DNA from: Gordionus sp. m RMFG-2023
Lineage: Eukaryota; Nematomorpha; Gordioida; Chordodea; Parachordodidae
Direction: 5' to 3'
Length of the DNA: 64,000 nt
Assembly: GCF_954871325.1 (NCBI RefSeq)
Contig: NC_088775.1
Location: 90,278,805 to 90,342,804, forward strand
This document shows, piece by piece, positions 25,601-40,600 of the stretch. Every line of letters begins with the position of its first letter. The first letter of the stretch is position 1. Under the pieces are notes generated by a model, which saw nothing but the letters and a program-made list of their open reading frames with translations, did no database searches and was not told where the DNA came from. Position numbers and translations under genes: made by a program.

Positions 25601-28600
25601 AAGTAATAAAAAAAATATGGGAGTAACCTTGACGTTCGAGATGTGTCGCGTTAATAGGCAAAATACGTTTCGGAAAAAAGTAACGAGCGCGTTTAATGTC
25701 AGGTTCGGAAAATTTTCGATAAGGGTGTGACCAGCGTTATCGTATTCGTAATTTGAATGATTTTGATTGAAGGATGAGTTATTAGTTGACGGTTTAGAAA
25801 TGCAGTGGTGAATTGTAGATTTCAATTGCTTTTTTTTTAAAAATATAGTAAAAATTCCATCATAAATCGATTAAGTCAAACCCAACCCACTTCACATTAT
25901 AACATTTTTGTAAGATGATAATATATTTTATTTATTATTAAAAAGTATCCCCCCTACACTCCCAGTTACTTATGGAAATGAGCTTTCTTTGAAGAAGAGA
26001 AAATGTATACGTAATTTATATATTTTTTTAAATATCTCGAGATAAGTAATATAAGGCTATAATGGATAGCGAAGGTCGGCAAATGGCAAAATTCTCTGGA
26101 CCGGGCTGAGTGGGAATTTAGTGGTTGCCTGGCACACCCAGAAAATTTTTATGGCCCTATCCGGTATGGCTTCAATTACTTTTTTTTACTAAGGTTACTC
26201 AGCCAGACCCAGTATTTTATTAATTTTGGGGAGTGGTTATAATATCAAAAATCATATAAAGATGGCATTGAAATCTTTTTTTGCCCAACCCCGGCACATA
26301 TAAGATAATTTCTAGATGTGGCCCGGCCCAGCTCAAAAAAACCCCAAAAAATAGAAAAATGATAAATATAGCCGCAAACGAATTTGCCATTATTTCATAG
26401 TTATAAACGTGTTTAAAGATTTAAGATATTTTCACATTTATAAAAAAAAACATGTATATTTATTTTGATATAGATGACGAATATTTACATTAAATTTTAT
26501 GTTAAGAGAGTTTAAAAAAAATGATCCAAAGTGGTAAGAGTTATGAGAAAATCAATTTTAAAAAAAGGAATATCTAAACGTAGATAATTTTTTAACATAT
26601 ATATTTCAATAATATGAAGCTCCAATTATATACACATTTTAGGATTGTTAAAAGGCTCAATTCGATCTAATTTTTATAAAAAGGCTAACTCAATATTTTA
26701 TCCAAAAGAATATTGTGCCAGCCTAAATATTTTGCTCATAGATAACACATAGGATCGAACATCTGTTGGCGAAATCCCGACGCTCAGGCAATGTTTTCCT
26801 GGCTATAATGTTGAGTCAGCCGTTTTTGAACATCTGCTCAAATCGAGCCGTTTAACAACACTCATACATTTAAAGGCCTTAATAATTTAATCATATTTTT
26901 TTTATAAGATTTATATTAAACCCATTCCAACTTATCTTATATTGCCCCCCGCCCCCCCCTCTCCCCTCTTCAGCTAATCTGGTATCCTATTTTATTAAAA
27001 AATAATTATTGGAAATCAAAATTTTGGGATCAAAAAAATGGATTAAATCAGTTTATGCCGAACTGGGCTAGTGTGGCACAATCTTTTGATCAATTAGCTC
27101 GATAGGAGAAAACATTTTCTCTCTTTTTGAATGGAGCCAGATACGCGAAAAATAAATGGGTCCAGATAAATTCTAATTATAACGATGATATCGGTCTACC
27201 AAAATCGTCTTCAATGCCTCCCCCTGGGTGCTCCTAAATGGAGAGTCTTTTGAGAAGGTAAATTTATTAACTTCCAAACAACCTTTTTTGTGATTATAAT
27301 AATATCACATCTCAATGGGATCCAATTACCGGGTTGAGTAAGTTACATTAAAAATTTAAAGGAAAACTCACGCCAGCTATGATGTTATCGATATGGGAAC
27401 AACTTTCTTCTTTGAGGTACTCGATGAAAGATAGGTTTCGGAGATACAACAATCCCAAAACTACAGAACTCAGCTCGACCAACAAATTTTCCCATTCTCC
27501 GACCTTCAAAACTTCTTCGAAACTTTGAAAGTTCTGCGTGATGTCTTTCGAGCGAGTCAGAGAGTAATTTTGATTCAAATCGAGAGACTTTGTGAGCAAG
27601 GAGGATAGTTTGTTCTCCATTTTGGCGGAAAAACCTTTGATCTGGTTAGGGTTGGTTGAGGGGTTTATATTCAAAGATTTATCTTTATCGCAGAAGTGAC
27701 GGGTTATGATAGACGTGTAATCTGCCCACAGCATTCGAAATATTAGATTTTCGATCTCGAGCAGCTGAGCATCCAGATACCTATAAAAAAAATAAGAGAA
27801 TTTTTAAAAGGATGGATGGATAAATTTTTAGACTTAAGATTGCTAAGATCAGTAGAACAATTAGTGAAGATATGGGTGGCTAAAGAGTTCAACCCGTGCT
27901 ATCAATAATTATTATGATTAATATGAATAGGGAGAGAGGTAAGATAATAGACAAAAAAGTTCCACTGTAGTTATTAAATACTTATTTTTTAAAAAAAACC
28001 TACGATTGGATAGTGTGTCTCTATAAATAAAAAGTATTTTACATAACAACCAAATGGGAAACTCGGCAAAAATTTCTACTATAATAAACCCAGAAATGTA
28101 CGTAGAGCAGAGACCTGCAAAGGTACCATTTGTACGGCCCGGCCCGGATTTTTACAGCTTAACCCGAGTTTTATATTTACAAACCCGGTCTAACCCGGGT
28201 TCTTTCTAATAAAAAAAATTTCAGGCCCGGCCCGAATATATTTAAAAAAAATTAAAATACGGCTCAGCCCGTGTACACCGGCAGGGCTTAGGGCCGTACC
28301 TGCAGGTCTCTGATATAAGGTAAAGCTTTCGTTACCTAAAACTTCTGACTCCTTTGAGTTCCTTGCTTAGCACGTCCCTCGATGACGACACCAGGTCGAA
28401 GGCGCTCACGTATTCGTTGTTCGCTAGCAAAATTTGAAGCGTAGGCTGAGATTGACATAATATGGCCATGATTTTTAACTTTTTTGAATTATGGTTAATA
28501 AGTAAATAAAAAAAATGTATGATTTTTTTTTTTTAAAAAGCATGCCCGATTCCTATTGGTCGACTATATATAGTGTCTATAACGTTGCCGCTTTCGGGCG

Positions 28601-31600
28601 CGTTTAAAACCCATTCTGATTTTCGAGTTCGTTTAACTGGTAGTGTCCATTTTCCCCTTTAAATCAAACGTTATCTAACCCTGCATTCACGGTTAGCACA
28701 AAATTCGCGGGTATAAAAGTTTAAGTTAGGGTTGCATTTATAGTAAACGCGTTATCTTCAAGCGTTGCGTTATTTAAAGCAACGTATTTTTTACAAAATT
28801 AAGTCTAGGTAAAAATTTATAAATATGGAAGCGTTATAATAATAACGCTACGATAAAATTTAAATAACACATGTCGCGACGCGTTGATACAAAAATATGC
28901 GTTTCCGATTATAAAAATAAATAGCGAATTCGATAAATAAACAATGGTAGTATGAATTTTTTCTTGAAATTAACTTTTTTTAAAAACTGAATCAGCTGTA
29001 AACAAGGCAACGTTCGAAACATAACGCGTTTACTAAAAATTTGGAGTAAGCATTTTTTTTAAAAATAATACTTCAGTACAGATATTCGTGCTAAATATGA
29101 ATGCAGGGCCAAATCGCTAATCCCTAGAAATTCCTAAGCCAACAACGAGAACGAAAGATGAATAGGAAAAGAGAAATATAAAGACGCGAATTCGAATTCG
29201 AAAAACGCGAGTACCTTGTCGCGGATTTTGTGGTAATTAGATAGTTTGATTTGCAATCGCAACAATTTGGCAGTATTTATGGCGTGTTGGGAATTGTAGA
29301 CGGATATGAAATGCCTTCGATATAATAATTTAAAAAAAATGGATATAACTTGATTTAAACGGATTTTTATCTGTGTATTCCAATGACATATAATAATACC
29401 TAGACCGAAGATACATTAATTAAAAGTGTACATCAATAAAAAAAACAGCTGTGGACGCCATTTTGGCTACCCATTCTTTTTTTAAAATGAACATATTTTC
29501 GAATAACATCAATCTGGATCATAAAAATTAGGATAATATGTATTTTGTTGTTTTAAATTTAAAAAAAAAAAATTAGAAAATATAATAATAGTTTCTATAA
29601 CATGAGAATAATTACCATATGGGTTACCAAAATGGCAGTTTCAGCTGATTCGCATTTCAACGACGCTTTCAGGTGCATTATTACGAATGCATCGTCAGTC
29701 TAGGTATTATTACACATGTCATTGGTGTATTCATAATCACAAAATAATCCAAAAAATAATAAATTAAAAACCACTAACCACAAAAAAAAATATATAATAA
29801 TAATAAATAAAAACTTGAATACGTAAAAACCTTTTTTTTTTTGGTCGATCGAAATATAAAGTCAACCCTTTCTTTTCCTATAATCTAAAAAACGCGAAAA
29901 TCTCGAGACGCAGATTTGATTAGAGATCTGCAAAGTTAGGCCCGGCTCGAACGGGTTTCGGGCCGGGTTCGGGCCTAATTCCATTTAAAATAATCGGGTT
30001 CGGGTCGGGCCCGGGTCGGGTCGGACCTTGGAAATTTTATTAAATATATCTTAAATTTATCAATAATTTTGTATCGAATTTTTTTTTATGTAAAATAGAA
30101 AATTTTAGATTTAATTCATTCGAAACTAAACTCTACATAACATTATGTTTTCTATTTTATGTAATTATAAAAAAATTAATTTCCTATATTTAAATAAATA
30201 TCGGGTTCGGGCTTGAAAAATTTGGCCCGATGCAGAGATGCAGATCACTAGATTTGATATCGTTCCTTATTTTGTCGAGATTTTCGAACAACGTCCATAT
30301 CATAATAACAATGATAGTAGTTATAAACCCTAAATTCGCATATTGATATTTATAGTGCGAACAAATGGAGCGTTTCCGCGTTGCAAGCGCCAATAACGCC
30401 TTTTAAATGGCCTCGCGAAAAATTGGTAAAATTATCGTTTGGCGTTAGCAAAGGCTTTTCATTACTTTTGTTTATTCTTCGCTTTTTACTGAATATTATA
30501 TATAATAAACAACTTTACTTGGAATCCTAGAAAAGGGAATATTTAGAAAATTGAAAGAAATAAGAACGCAGACGATAATATAATATTCGAAGACAAATCC
30601 TGTTTTATATGAACTTCATTTAAAATTTGGGTCATTCCATGACACAATCAACCACGATTCGGCGACCCCCCCCCCTTCGATATTTTTTAAAATTTGATAA
30701 GCAAGGAAAGGTCAGTGTAACTAAGAAACAGCCAAAATTTTAGCCTCCTAACATTTATATTTTTGAAGTTATTGGCATTCAAAGCGGCAAAAAATGACGT
30801 ATTTTTTACCTTTATCTGCCTTGATTCAATTAATCATATCTTACAAAACTACATAATTGTAAATAAAATTTAATTTCAAAATTACCCACCATTTTATTTA
30901 AATATATAATGACTAAAAAAGATTTTTTTTGGAAATAATACGACCTTCAAATTTTTTTTTAAAAAAATTTAGTTGATATTACTAAACTCTTCCTTTGTAT
31001 TTATAATAAAAAAAATTGGGCTGGGAAGTGGCCATATTTATTCTCAAAAATCGATAAAATGTTTAGAAAATAGATATTAATCAGTTTTTAATGGTTTTTT
31101 TGAACTCTTTGATATAATTTAAAGGATTATTCATCTTGTAACTAAAAATAACATATCACACTTGACCATATAACAGAATGGTTGAAGCCGATTACAAATT
31201 AATTAAGGGTAAAATATGTTTGTATGTTTTAAAGGGCAACATATCTTCTTTGATTTAATTGGGTAAATTTGATCTAATTGTTGTAGTTTTGTAGCTATGT
31301 ATTTTTGTTATATCATTATATATGAAATGTCAATCAAAAGGGATCTTTTGAATTTGAGTTTTTTTTTTGAGGATTAATGTAAAGAAGAAGATCAGATGTT
31401 CTTTTGTTGATGGATTTTTGGATGTTGTTTGTATATGTATATCAGAGTTGTTAAAGGATCTAGATCCTGTATCTAGATAGATTTTTGATTAAATAATCTG
31501 TATCTAGATATTATTTTAGACGTTGTATCTGTATCTAGATCCACTTAAAAAGTATCTTTTAACAACTCTGATGTATATTAATACGTAAATATGTTATACA

Positions 31601-34600
31601 TTTTGATTGGATAAATATGAACCAATGATAATAAATTGATTATGGAATCTTTAGATTTTAATATTAATATTTTAGGCTTAAATACCGATGATTATCAATT
31701 TAAAATTTTGGTGGTGGCTGCAAACACATATAATATGTGTACCACAACCTCCAACGAGTATGCAATTTTTTTTGGGCAAATGCTTGCAAATTTTGAAAAA
31801 CCGATTTTAACATCAGGCCTCATTAGCTTGTCTTGCCATGTAATTTTGTTGTATTACTATTCATTCATTATTTTGGACACTGTCCAATTTTCTGGTAATA
31901 TCGTCAAAATTTATATATTTAAAAGTTTTAGATAAGAGTGGTAATTTTTTAAAAAAAATATTGCTAAGAATATGCTCATCTTTATCGATAGTAACTGGCT
32001 CAATCTCATTTAGAGCTTTTTTTTTAAATTGTATATCTTTTTTTCTGTCAATCTTTTCTTTTTTTTATTGGAGATTCCCCCAATAGCCGGGTTCTCTTCG
32101 GTATGATGAATATCAGGGTCTATAAATGCGTCATTTGACTTATCAGCTGTTCCGACTTTTCTTCGAACATTTATCACATGTCTTATCATCCGTGAGTTGA
32201 AGTGACATCCAAGATTGTAACATTTTTCTAAGATTCGGAGTTACATTATTATGTTTCAGTATTCTAAAAGGGTTTCAGAATCTACTTTTTCGAATAAGAT
32301 TTTTGTTTCATTTTAATCGAAAATTCTATATGATAAAAAAAAAAATTAATTTATAAAAATATCACTTATTCGGATATCTAATTACGGGTGTACCGATACC
32401 ACCTTTAGGATGATAATCCGAAACGATATTGCGGATATTATATTCATATTCGGCCAAATAACCGATATCGCTAATCTAATTTTGCTCGCTTTACATATTC
32501 TATATTTTAATTAACCTAGTATTTTTAGGGCTATTTATTCGATTATATTCATATATGTAAAATTATATATAAATATATAGTACAAAATGTGGTATAAATC
32601 TAATTTTTTTTGTTCCAAAAACTTTATTTTGATGATAGAAAGTAGAAAGTATATCTATCCCATCTACTATCATGGTTGAAAAAATTATTAATTTAGTTTT
32701 TACAATGACATATACAATACCTAGACTGGCGATTCGTTCATTAAAAGTGTACATCAATGCAAATCAGCTGGAGACGCCATCTTGGTTACACTGATCATTA
32801 TTAAAATTTTAAACGAGAGTCTAATTTATTCCTATATCTGATGCAAACTTTATTAAAGAATTACCGGATCATCGAGAGATAATAAGGAAGCAAGTTATAA
32901 ATATAAATAGTAGTTTTTAACATGAAAATAATTACTATAGGTGTTACCAAAATGGCGGGTCCAGCTGATTTGCTTTTAACGACGCTTAAAAATGCATTTT
33001 AATGAATAAATCGTCAGTCTAGGTATTAATGTCATTGAGTTTTTAAGACCATAAATATCCTCTTATAATTAATACATTACTAATTAATTATACATTTAGT
33101 TTTTTTTTATATAAAATTTATCACTTCTCAAATTATATAAGAATATTCTTAATTTCAATAAATGCATTTTCTTAAATATCGAAAACTTAAATATATCGAA
33201 AAAAATAATAAATAAAATAGACCCGATCAGAACCGATCCAATGAAAAATATCGGTACATTCCTACTAGTGTTGTTAAACCACCTATCTTTAGTCAACTAT
33301 AAAACAGAGCAGCCATATTTTTATCCAGAAATATTCTTGTCAATCTTCAAGTTTAGAATCAACTTAGAAGCTTAATTCAATATTTTTAGTCTAAAAACTT
33401 GACTAAGGGTAATTTTATTTGATATTATTTTGCATTTGTGCGTTATATCATCTACTTGCTTTTTAATCATTATGATTGTAGTCTATCATTTGAATAGTGT
33501 CAAAATTTTCAATGTTTGATTTTATTTGTTCATGTAATAATGGGGTCTCTTTGTTAGCGGGGACGTATAAGACATTTGTGAGAGAAGGTTAATAAGTCTT
33601 CCCATGATTTTAAACAATTTAAGTTATCATTAACTTTTGCGATAAGTTAAATAACAAAATTTGAAATTAGGTTTCTAGATTTATTTGGTAGATGTGTTAA
33701 AGTGGGTCCTTTTTCCCATTCAAAAAATATTTCAAGAAAATCTGTGTTAATAGCGGGAGGATGAGGCTCAATAATATTTAATAAGGGTAAGGGTATTGTT
33801 ATAATTTCATTGGTTGGAGATTTTTGAGAGGAAGGACATGTTGACCCTTTATAACTATGTTTATATAAAAGATTGCCCTTTGTCACTTTAATTAGTTTAG
33901 CACATATGTTACAAATTGTTGACATTTTTATTTTATTTTATTATTTTTTAACATAAGAATATTTTTATTATAAAAATTAAAATTTCTTAGCAAAACTATG
34001 TATATAGGATTATGAATATTTAAATTGATGTTACAAAATTGCTTGTTACAAGTTTGAGGGTATGTGTGATGTGCGAGAAACCTATGTCTATCCATGAAAC
34101 GAAAATATTAATTTTTTAATTTTAATTATTTTTATCATTCATAAAATTAATCCAATTACTTGCCGACAAACGCGAAAATCATTACGATCTCTTTGGCCCA
34201 TCATTGCCTAGACGTGCAAGATCAAAATTACAAACATAACCTCTCATAGTTTTCTTGCACATTACACATACCCTCAAACTTGTAACAAGCAATTTTGTAA
34301 CATCAATTTAAATATTTATAATCCTATATACATAGTTTTGCTAAGAAATTTAAATTTTTATAATAAAAATATTTTAATGTTAAAAAATAATAAAATAAAA
34401 CAATGTCAACAATTTGTAACATCTGTGCTAAACTAATTAAAGTGACAAAGGGCAATCTTTTATACAAACATAGTTACAAAGGGTCAACATGTCCTTCCTC
34501 TCAAAAATCTCCAACCAACAATACTTAAACCATTATTAAATATTGTTGAGCCTCATCCTCCCCCTATTAACACAGATTTTCTTGAAAGATTTTTTGAATG

Positions 34601-37600
34601 GAAATAAGGACCCACTTTAACACATCTACCAAATAAATCTAGAAACCTAATTTCAAATTTTGTTATTAAACTTATCATAAAAGTTAATGATAACTTAAAT
34701 TGTTTAAAATCATGGGAAGACTTATTAACCTTCTCTCACAAATGTCTATACGTCCCCGCTAACAAAGAGACCCCATTACATGAACAAATGAAATCAAACA
34801 TTGAAAATTTTGACACTATTCAAATGATTAACTACAATCATAATGTTAAAAAGCAAGTAGGTGATATAACACACAAATGCAAAATAATATCAAATAAAAT
34901 AGATCAAGGTGACCATAGGTGGTGCAATTAAACTTATATCCTAAGATAACCATCTTTCTCCTATCAATGAAGAAACATTACAACTATTGATACAATACAT
35001 CCTGAAGCTTCTACAAATAATCAACCCATCTCTCCAATACCAGACTGTAATTTTTAGCAGTGATGAAATAGTCAATGCCATCAATTCTTTCAATAAAAAC
35101 TCAGCAGGTGGTCTTGATGGTTTCAGACCCTCATATTTTCAATACTTAATTAATTCAAAAAATCCTTCCCATAGTTCTGTCATCAAGGTTTTAACAACTT
35201 TTTGTAATAACATAATAAATAATGATATTCCAATACAAACTCACCAAATCCTTTTTGGTGCACGTCTAATTGCCTTATCTAAGCCAGATGGTGGTACCCG
35301 TCCCATGCAGTAGGCTCTTTTTTCAGAAGATTAATAGCCAAAATCATAATAGAACACATCAAACATGATGCTTTTAACATTTTAAATTCTTATCAACTAG
35401 ATTTTGGGATCAAGGGTGGCTGTGAAATAGCGGTTCATACCTTAAGAATTTAATTAGAAAACCCACCACCTGATTCTGTAATATGTAAACTAGATTTCAA
35501 AAATGCCTTCAATAGCCTACATCGTACCTCATTATTAAAATTCTTCTATGAATCTTTTCCCTGTTATTCTAAATTTATTGAATCCTCATATGGTTTTCAG
35601 ACGCCTTTGACATATGGATCTTATCAGATTTTATCCCAAGAGGGCATCCAACAAGGGGATTCATTAGGACCTCTTTTTGTTTTGGAATCCATCACCTCAT
35701 CTACCAAATTAAACAAAATTTCAACCCAAATCTTAATCTATGGTATTTAGACGATGGGACTATCTGTGGCCCCTTAGCTAATGTACTAAGCGCCTTAAAA
35801 CACCTGGAAATCAATTCCCAAGCTATCGGTCTGATACTCAACATAAATAAAACAGATTTATGTTTCTTAAACAATAAGCCACAAAAGTTGGAAGGCTACA
35901 AAATCATTGCTCCTGACAGCTTAACCTTACTTGGGTCCCCATTAGCTAATGCGACCAAGTCGGAAGATTTTCTCAACAAGATTTTTAAAAGTTTTTAAAG
36001 TATGGAGCACATTCTAAGTCTCCTAACAGCTCATCAATCTTTATTTTTAATTCGCAAATGCCTGTACATACCTAAATTTATGCACATTTTCCGTTCATCA
36101 TCCTTTTTTTCAAGAACAATGAAATTCATATCTAAAATTAAGGATAAATTTAAAATATTTCTGGAAAAATTAAACATAAATTTAAACTCATTCAATTGGT
36201 CACTTGCTCATCTACCTTCTAAACTAGGCGGTTTAGATTTTTTTCCGCTCAATCTTTTATCCTTATCATCATTCGTATCATCTAGATTATCTAACAATTC
36301 TATGATTTCTGGCTTCATATGCCCTACCGATCGTTTATTAGACGACGCTATTGACAAATGGAAGGCAAACACACCCATTAACACCGTATTACCATCAATC
36401 ATCACACACAAAAAAATTTTCACATTTTTAATCTCGAAATACCGAACAGATATATCAGTCAATCCACCTTTAGATTGCATTCAACTCCTTCAATAATCAG
36501 ACAGACTTGGTGATCAAGAATGGTTAGAATCACTCCCTAGTCGCAACCTTGGTAATCTCTTATCAAATAAACAACTGAGAGTAATCATTGGTTTACGTCT
36601 AGGTTGCGATATAGTACAGCCTCATGCCTGCATCAAATGCAAATCACCCGTTGATTCAAAGGGTAGACATGGCTTAAATTGTATTTTTAGTCAAGGGCGA
36701 CAACAACGCCACTCAGCTGTAAACCATATAATGAATAGAAGCTTAACAGCTGCACACATTCCAAACAATCTTGAACCATCAAATTTATCTTAAGTAGATG
36801 GTTTAAGACCTGATGGTATGACAACCATACCTTGGGCCCTCGGCAAATCACTCATATGGGACTACACGTGTGTTTCATCATTCCCTTCAAACATAAATTT
36901 CAATTTAATATCACAGGCAGAAATTAAAAAGACAAACAAATACAAAAATTTTAAAAACTTCATATTCACTCCAGTAGTGACTTCTACTAACGGGCATTTT
37001 TCGCCTTCAACATTTATGTTTTTAAAAAATCTGGGTAATAAAATTCGGCTTTTCACAAATGAACCCAGAGAATTCCTTTTTATTCGACAAAAAATTCAAA
37101 TAGAAATTTTTAGACACAATTATGGTTCCTTTTTGGGGACTCAATTATAGAATTTTATTTTTAATTATATAATTATAAATTTATAAATTATAATTTTTTT
37201 AATTAGGTTTTATGTAAATTTAAAAATAAATAGAGTACGTTTGCAAAAAAAAAAATCCTACTAATAATTTTTTTTTACCTTTGATATTATAAAGAATAAT
37301 AAGAATTTATTATAGTTTTTTTTTTAAAAATACCAAAGAAATTATAGTTATAAAATGAATTAATATAGTGAGCATGAGGTTATTGAATGATTAATCAATT
37401 TATAAATTTTTTTATTTATTTTATTGATTTTGAAACACTCATTTTATAAGTAAGGCTAATTTTGAAAAATCCGATCCAATATTTATATTGTTTGGGGTTA
37501 TCTTAATGATGATAATACTTTTCAATTTGTTATATAATTTCATAATAATAATATAATTAATTATTTGTAATATTTTATAAATATCAAATTGTTTTGAAAA

Positions 37601-40600
37601 AATTGAGTAGCGAAAATTTTGATATTATTTTTGGCGTCATATATCAAATGCACAAGATTTCATTGGTTGAACATATTTTATTAATATTCATTAAATATAT
37701 GTTATATGGGCAAATTTATAATAAATTATAAATAATGTAATGAATTGAATTTCTATTATCGGTAAATAATTTCTATAATTGAATTAAAGCCCCATTTATT
37801 GTTATCTTCATTTTACGAGATGAATAATCCTTCTGGGACGCGGCCATCTTAATTCTCAAACTCGATAAAAATGTTTAGAAAAGTGTATAAATAATCTCCC
37901 GAAAGGGGGCGTCTCAGTTTTAAAATGGTTTTTCTAGAATTATTCGATATAATATAAAGGATAAATAAATAAAAAAGCTAAGAATCCGATTCCTATTATT
38001 CGGAGCCTGGCAAAACCTTCCGCATTAAAATTTTAAATTTAATTTCCGGTTTTAAATATAATTTAAGATGGTTCCAGAATCAGGTTTTATATTTTACACG
38101 CAGACTTTGGAATGCTCTTCAAAACAGAAGATCTTACAGAGAGTCTAAAGTTGAAATTTTTACACAATAAAAGAATCTTTCTTGATTGTAATCACGTCAA
38201 AAGATTTTTTATAAGACATCTAGGAATAATTGCGACGAAATGTTATTCCGAGGTCCACAAAACAGGGTACAAAAAATTTTTAGAATTGAATTTCCGATCT
38301 AAATGAATGCCCAACCTGCCAGATTTTTGGATTCGCAAGATATTCAGTTGTAAATATAGGGGCGACCTTTAAACAACGCGGTAACCTAAAATTAGATTTG
38401 CGGTGGGGAGACGTTTTTTTTTATTGACGAATAAGATTAAGTCACCTCTTTTAAAGCCCCAGGGTTACGATAACATTTCATGGCTCGGTTGAACAAAATC
38501 TTATAAAAAATGTGATGAATCATGATTAAAACCATCGCATTTTATAAAAATCTTTTAAAAATTTGAATAAACAAATAATAAATGGGAAAATCTAAATATT
38601 ATGAAAAGCTGGATAATAAATTCAAATACGAGGAAGTTGAATTAATAAGAATCATTTTAATTATTAAAAAGATATAAGAATTAGATGAAATTATTTCAAG
38701 GAATTCGTTGCTTTAATAATAAATTCAAATACGAGGAAGTTGAATTAATAAGAATAATTTTAATTATTAAAAAGATATAAGAATTAGATGAAATTATTTC
38801 AAGGAATTCGTTGCTTTAAATTAGAAAAATAATAATAAGTTATAGCTGATGAATTAGATGGATGTAAGGGGTATCTCTGAGAGAGAGAGAAAAACTAGCA
38901 AGGAATTGCGAGCAAAATTGGGAGATAGAAATGATTGGAGTGGCAATGTGACGAAAAATAGGCTAAGATGGTTTGGGCATCCGGAACATGACAAAAGATG
39001 AATGAAGAGATGCATCTTGATGGTAAGCAGGGGGATCGAGACCTTAGAGGAAGGCCCCTGATGACGTGGAGAAATGTGAAAGCGGCGTATATGAGATACA
39101 AGAATAGCTTACAAATATTGTTGCTCAGGACCGTCAAAAATGAAAAAGAAAAATTAAAGGGAAAACTGGCCAACCTGGAAATGGCCATAAAAGGGAGAAG
39201 AAGAATGTTGGGCCCATTTTTTTTCTTCAAAGAATATTTGCGCTAAATACGCAATATTATATTTTCGTTAACCACATTTCTAACGCTGATTCGTGGCGCG
39301 TATTTAGTTTGAATGAAAAGTTTCTGGGGCCGAGAAAGATTTGTAATCGGTTATTCTTTATCTGCTTTGGAAGGAGGAATTTAATGATCAAGATTTTAAG
39401 GAATATGTAACAAAAATTAAAAATCTTCTGGAAAAAAAAAATGATACTATACGACCTTCCTTTATATTAGTGTTGCGCTTGGATATGTTAGTGTTGTTAA
39501 ACGGCTCGTTTTGAGCTGAATTTTAAAAACTAGCTAGCTCAATATTTTAGCCAGAAAAAATATCGTCCAAGCCTCGAGATTTCGCTAATAGAGTGTCTAG
39601 ACCGTAATGCCATCTATGACGCGAACTCTTAGGGCTTGTGCGATATTATTCCGTGATAAAATATTGAGTTAGCCATTTTGAAAAAAAAAACGACTTAAAT
39701 TGAGCTGTTTAACAACGCTAACGCGCATAAATTGAACGCAAATAATGCATTTTAAATGTATTTCTTTTAAATTGGACACCATTTTTCTTTTTGGGTTTTG
39801 AATTTAGACGTTTCATTCATATCAAAAAAATTAAAAACAATTAACCTTGAATTCATAGTGGCGCGATTGCGATCGCGATTTAACAGCTGATTGATTTTTA
39901 AAATCTGTTTATGAGATCATACATTCTTTATTAAAATCATTATTTCTTAGATTATTATTAAAATTTGAATTAAAGATAAAATTAATATTAATAAATAAAA
40001 ATTGATCTCATAAACAGATTTTAAAAATCAATCAGCTGTTAAATCGCGATCGCAATCGCCAAGGTAAGGGGTTCAAATTTACGTTTTGAAACGCTGCGTT
40101 GAAACGTTCAATGTGTGCGCACTATAAGATATATTCATTTAAAATAAAGAAATAATCACCCGGAAATTTGGATTATGGTTTAAATTCTCCCGCCTTTTTG
40201 GTTTGAATGAACCTGGCGACCCCTGGCTTGCCAGTGAAAGATTATTATTCTCGTTTATCTTATTTTATTTTGAAGAACTATTTAATTAAACTCTGCCTTT
40301 TTAATTTAGGTCTCATAATTATAATAGAATTCCGGAAATATTAGGCGGTTCTGATCAGGTTCTCAGATTCTAATCATGTTCTGAGATTTCAAAGAGCTTT
40401 TGTATCATGACATAACAAAGGTAGGCAGAACGAATCTAGAGGAAATAAACTTTTCTATCGTAAAATATCTAGTAGTTGTATAATTTTTTTTTAAAACAAA
40501 TAAACGCCAAACCGATTTATAAAATTTCACCTCGTTTCTTGAATGGAATAACGTATGTCGGTAAGCGTGTCGCGCAAATGGGAAACGTACGATAAAGCGT

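Noticed and set aside
30190-30393. Minus-strand frame with FENLDKIRNDI as a VPS54 exon
   Set aside because: The flanking VPS54 exons (40531 and 29314) already join in phase and in protein alignment, and a family-E element cuts this frame.
31636-31935. Plus-strand 99-codon frame with hydrophobic end
   Set aside because: No known domain, inside a VPS54 intron, composition like the surrounding AT-rich DNA; left unassigned.
38112-38306. Plus-strand 64-codon frame
   Set aside because: No homology that I recognise and no splice or start context.
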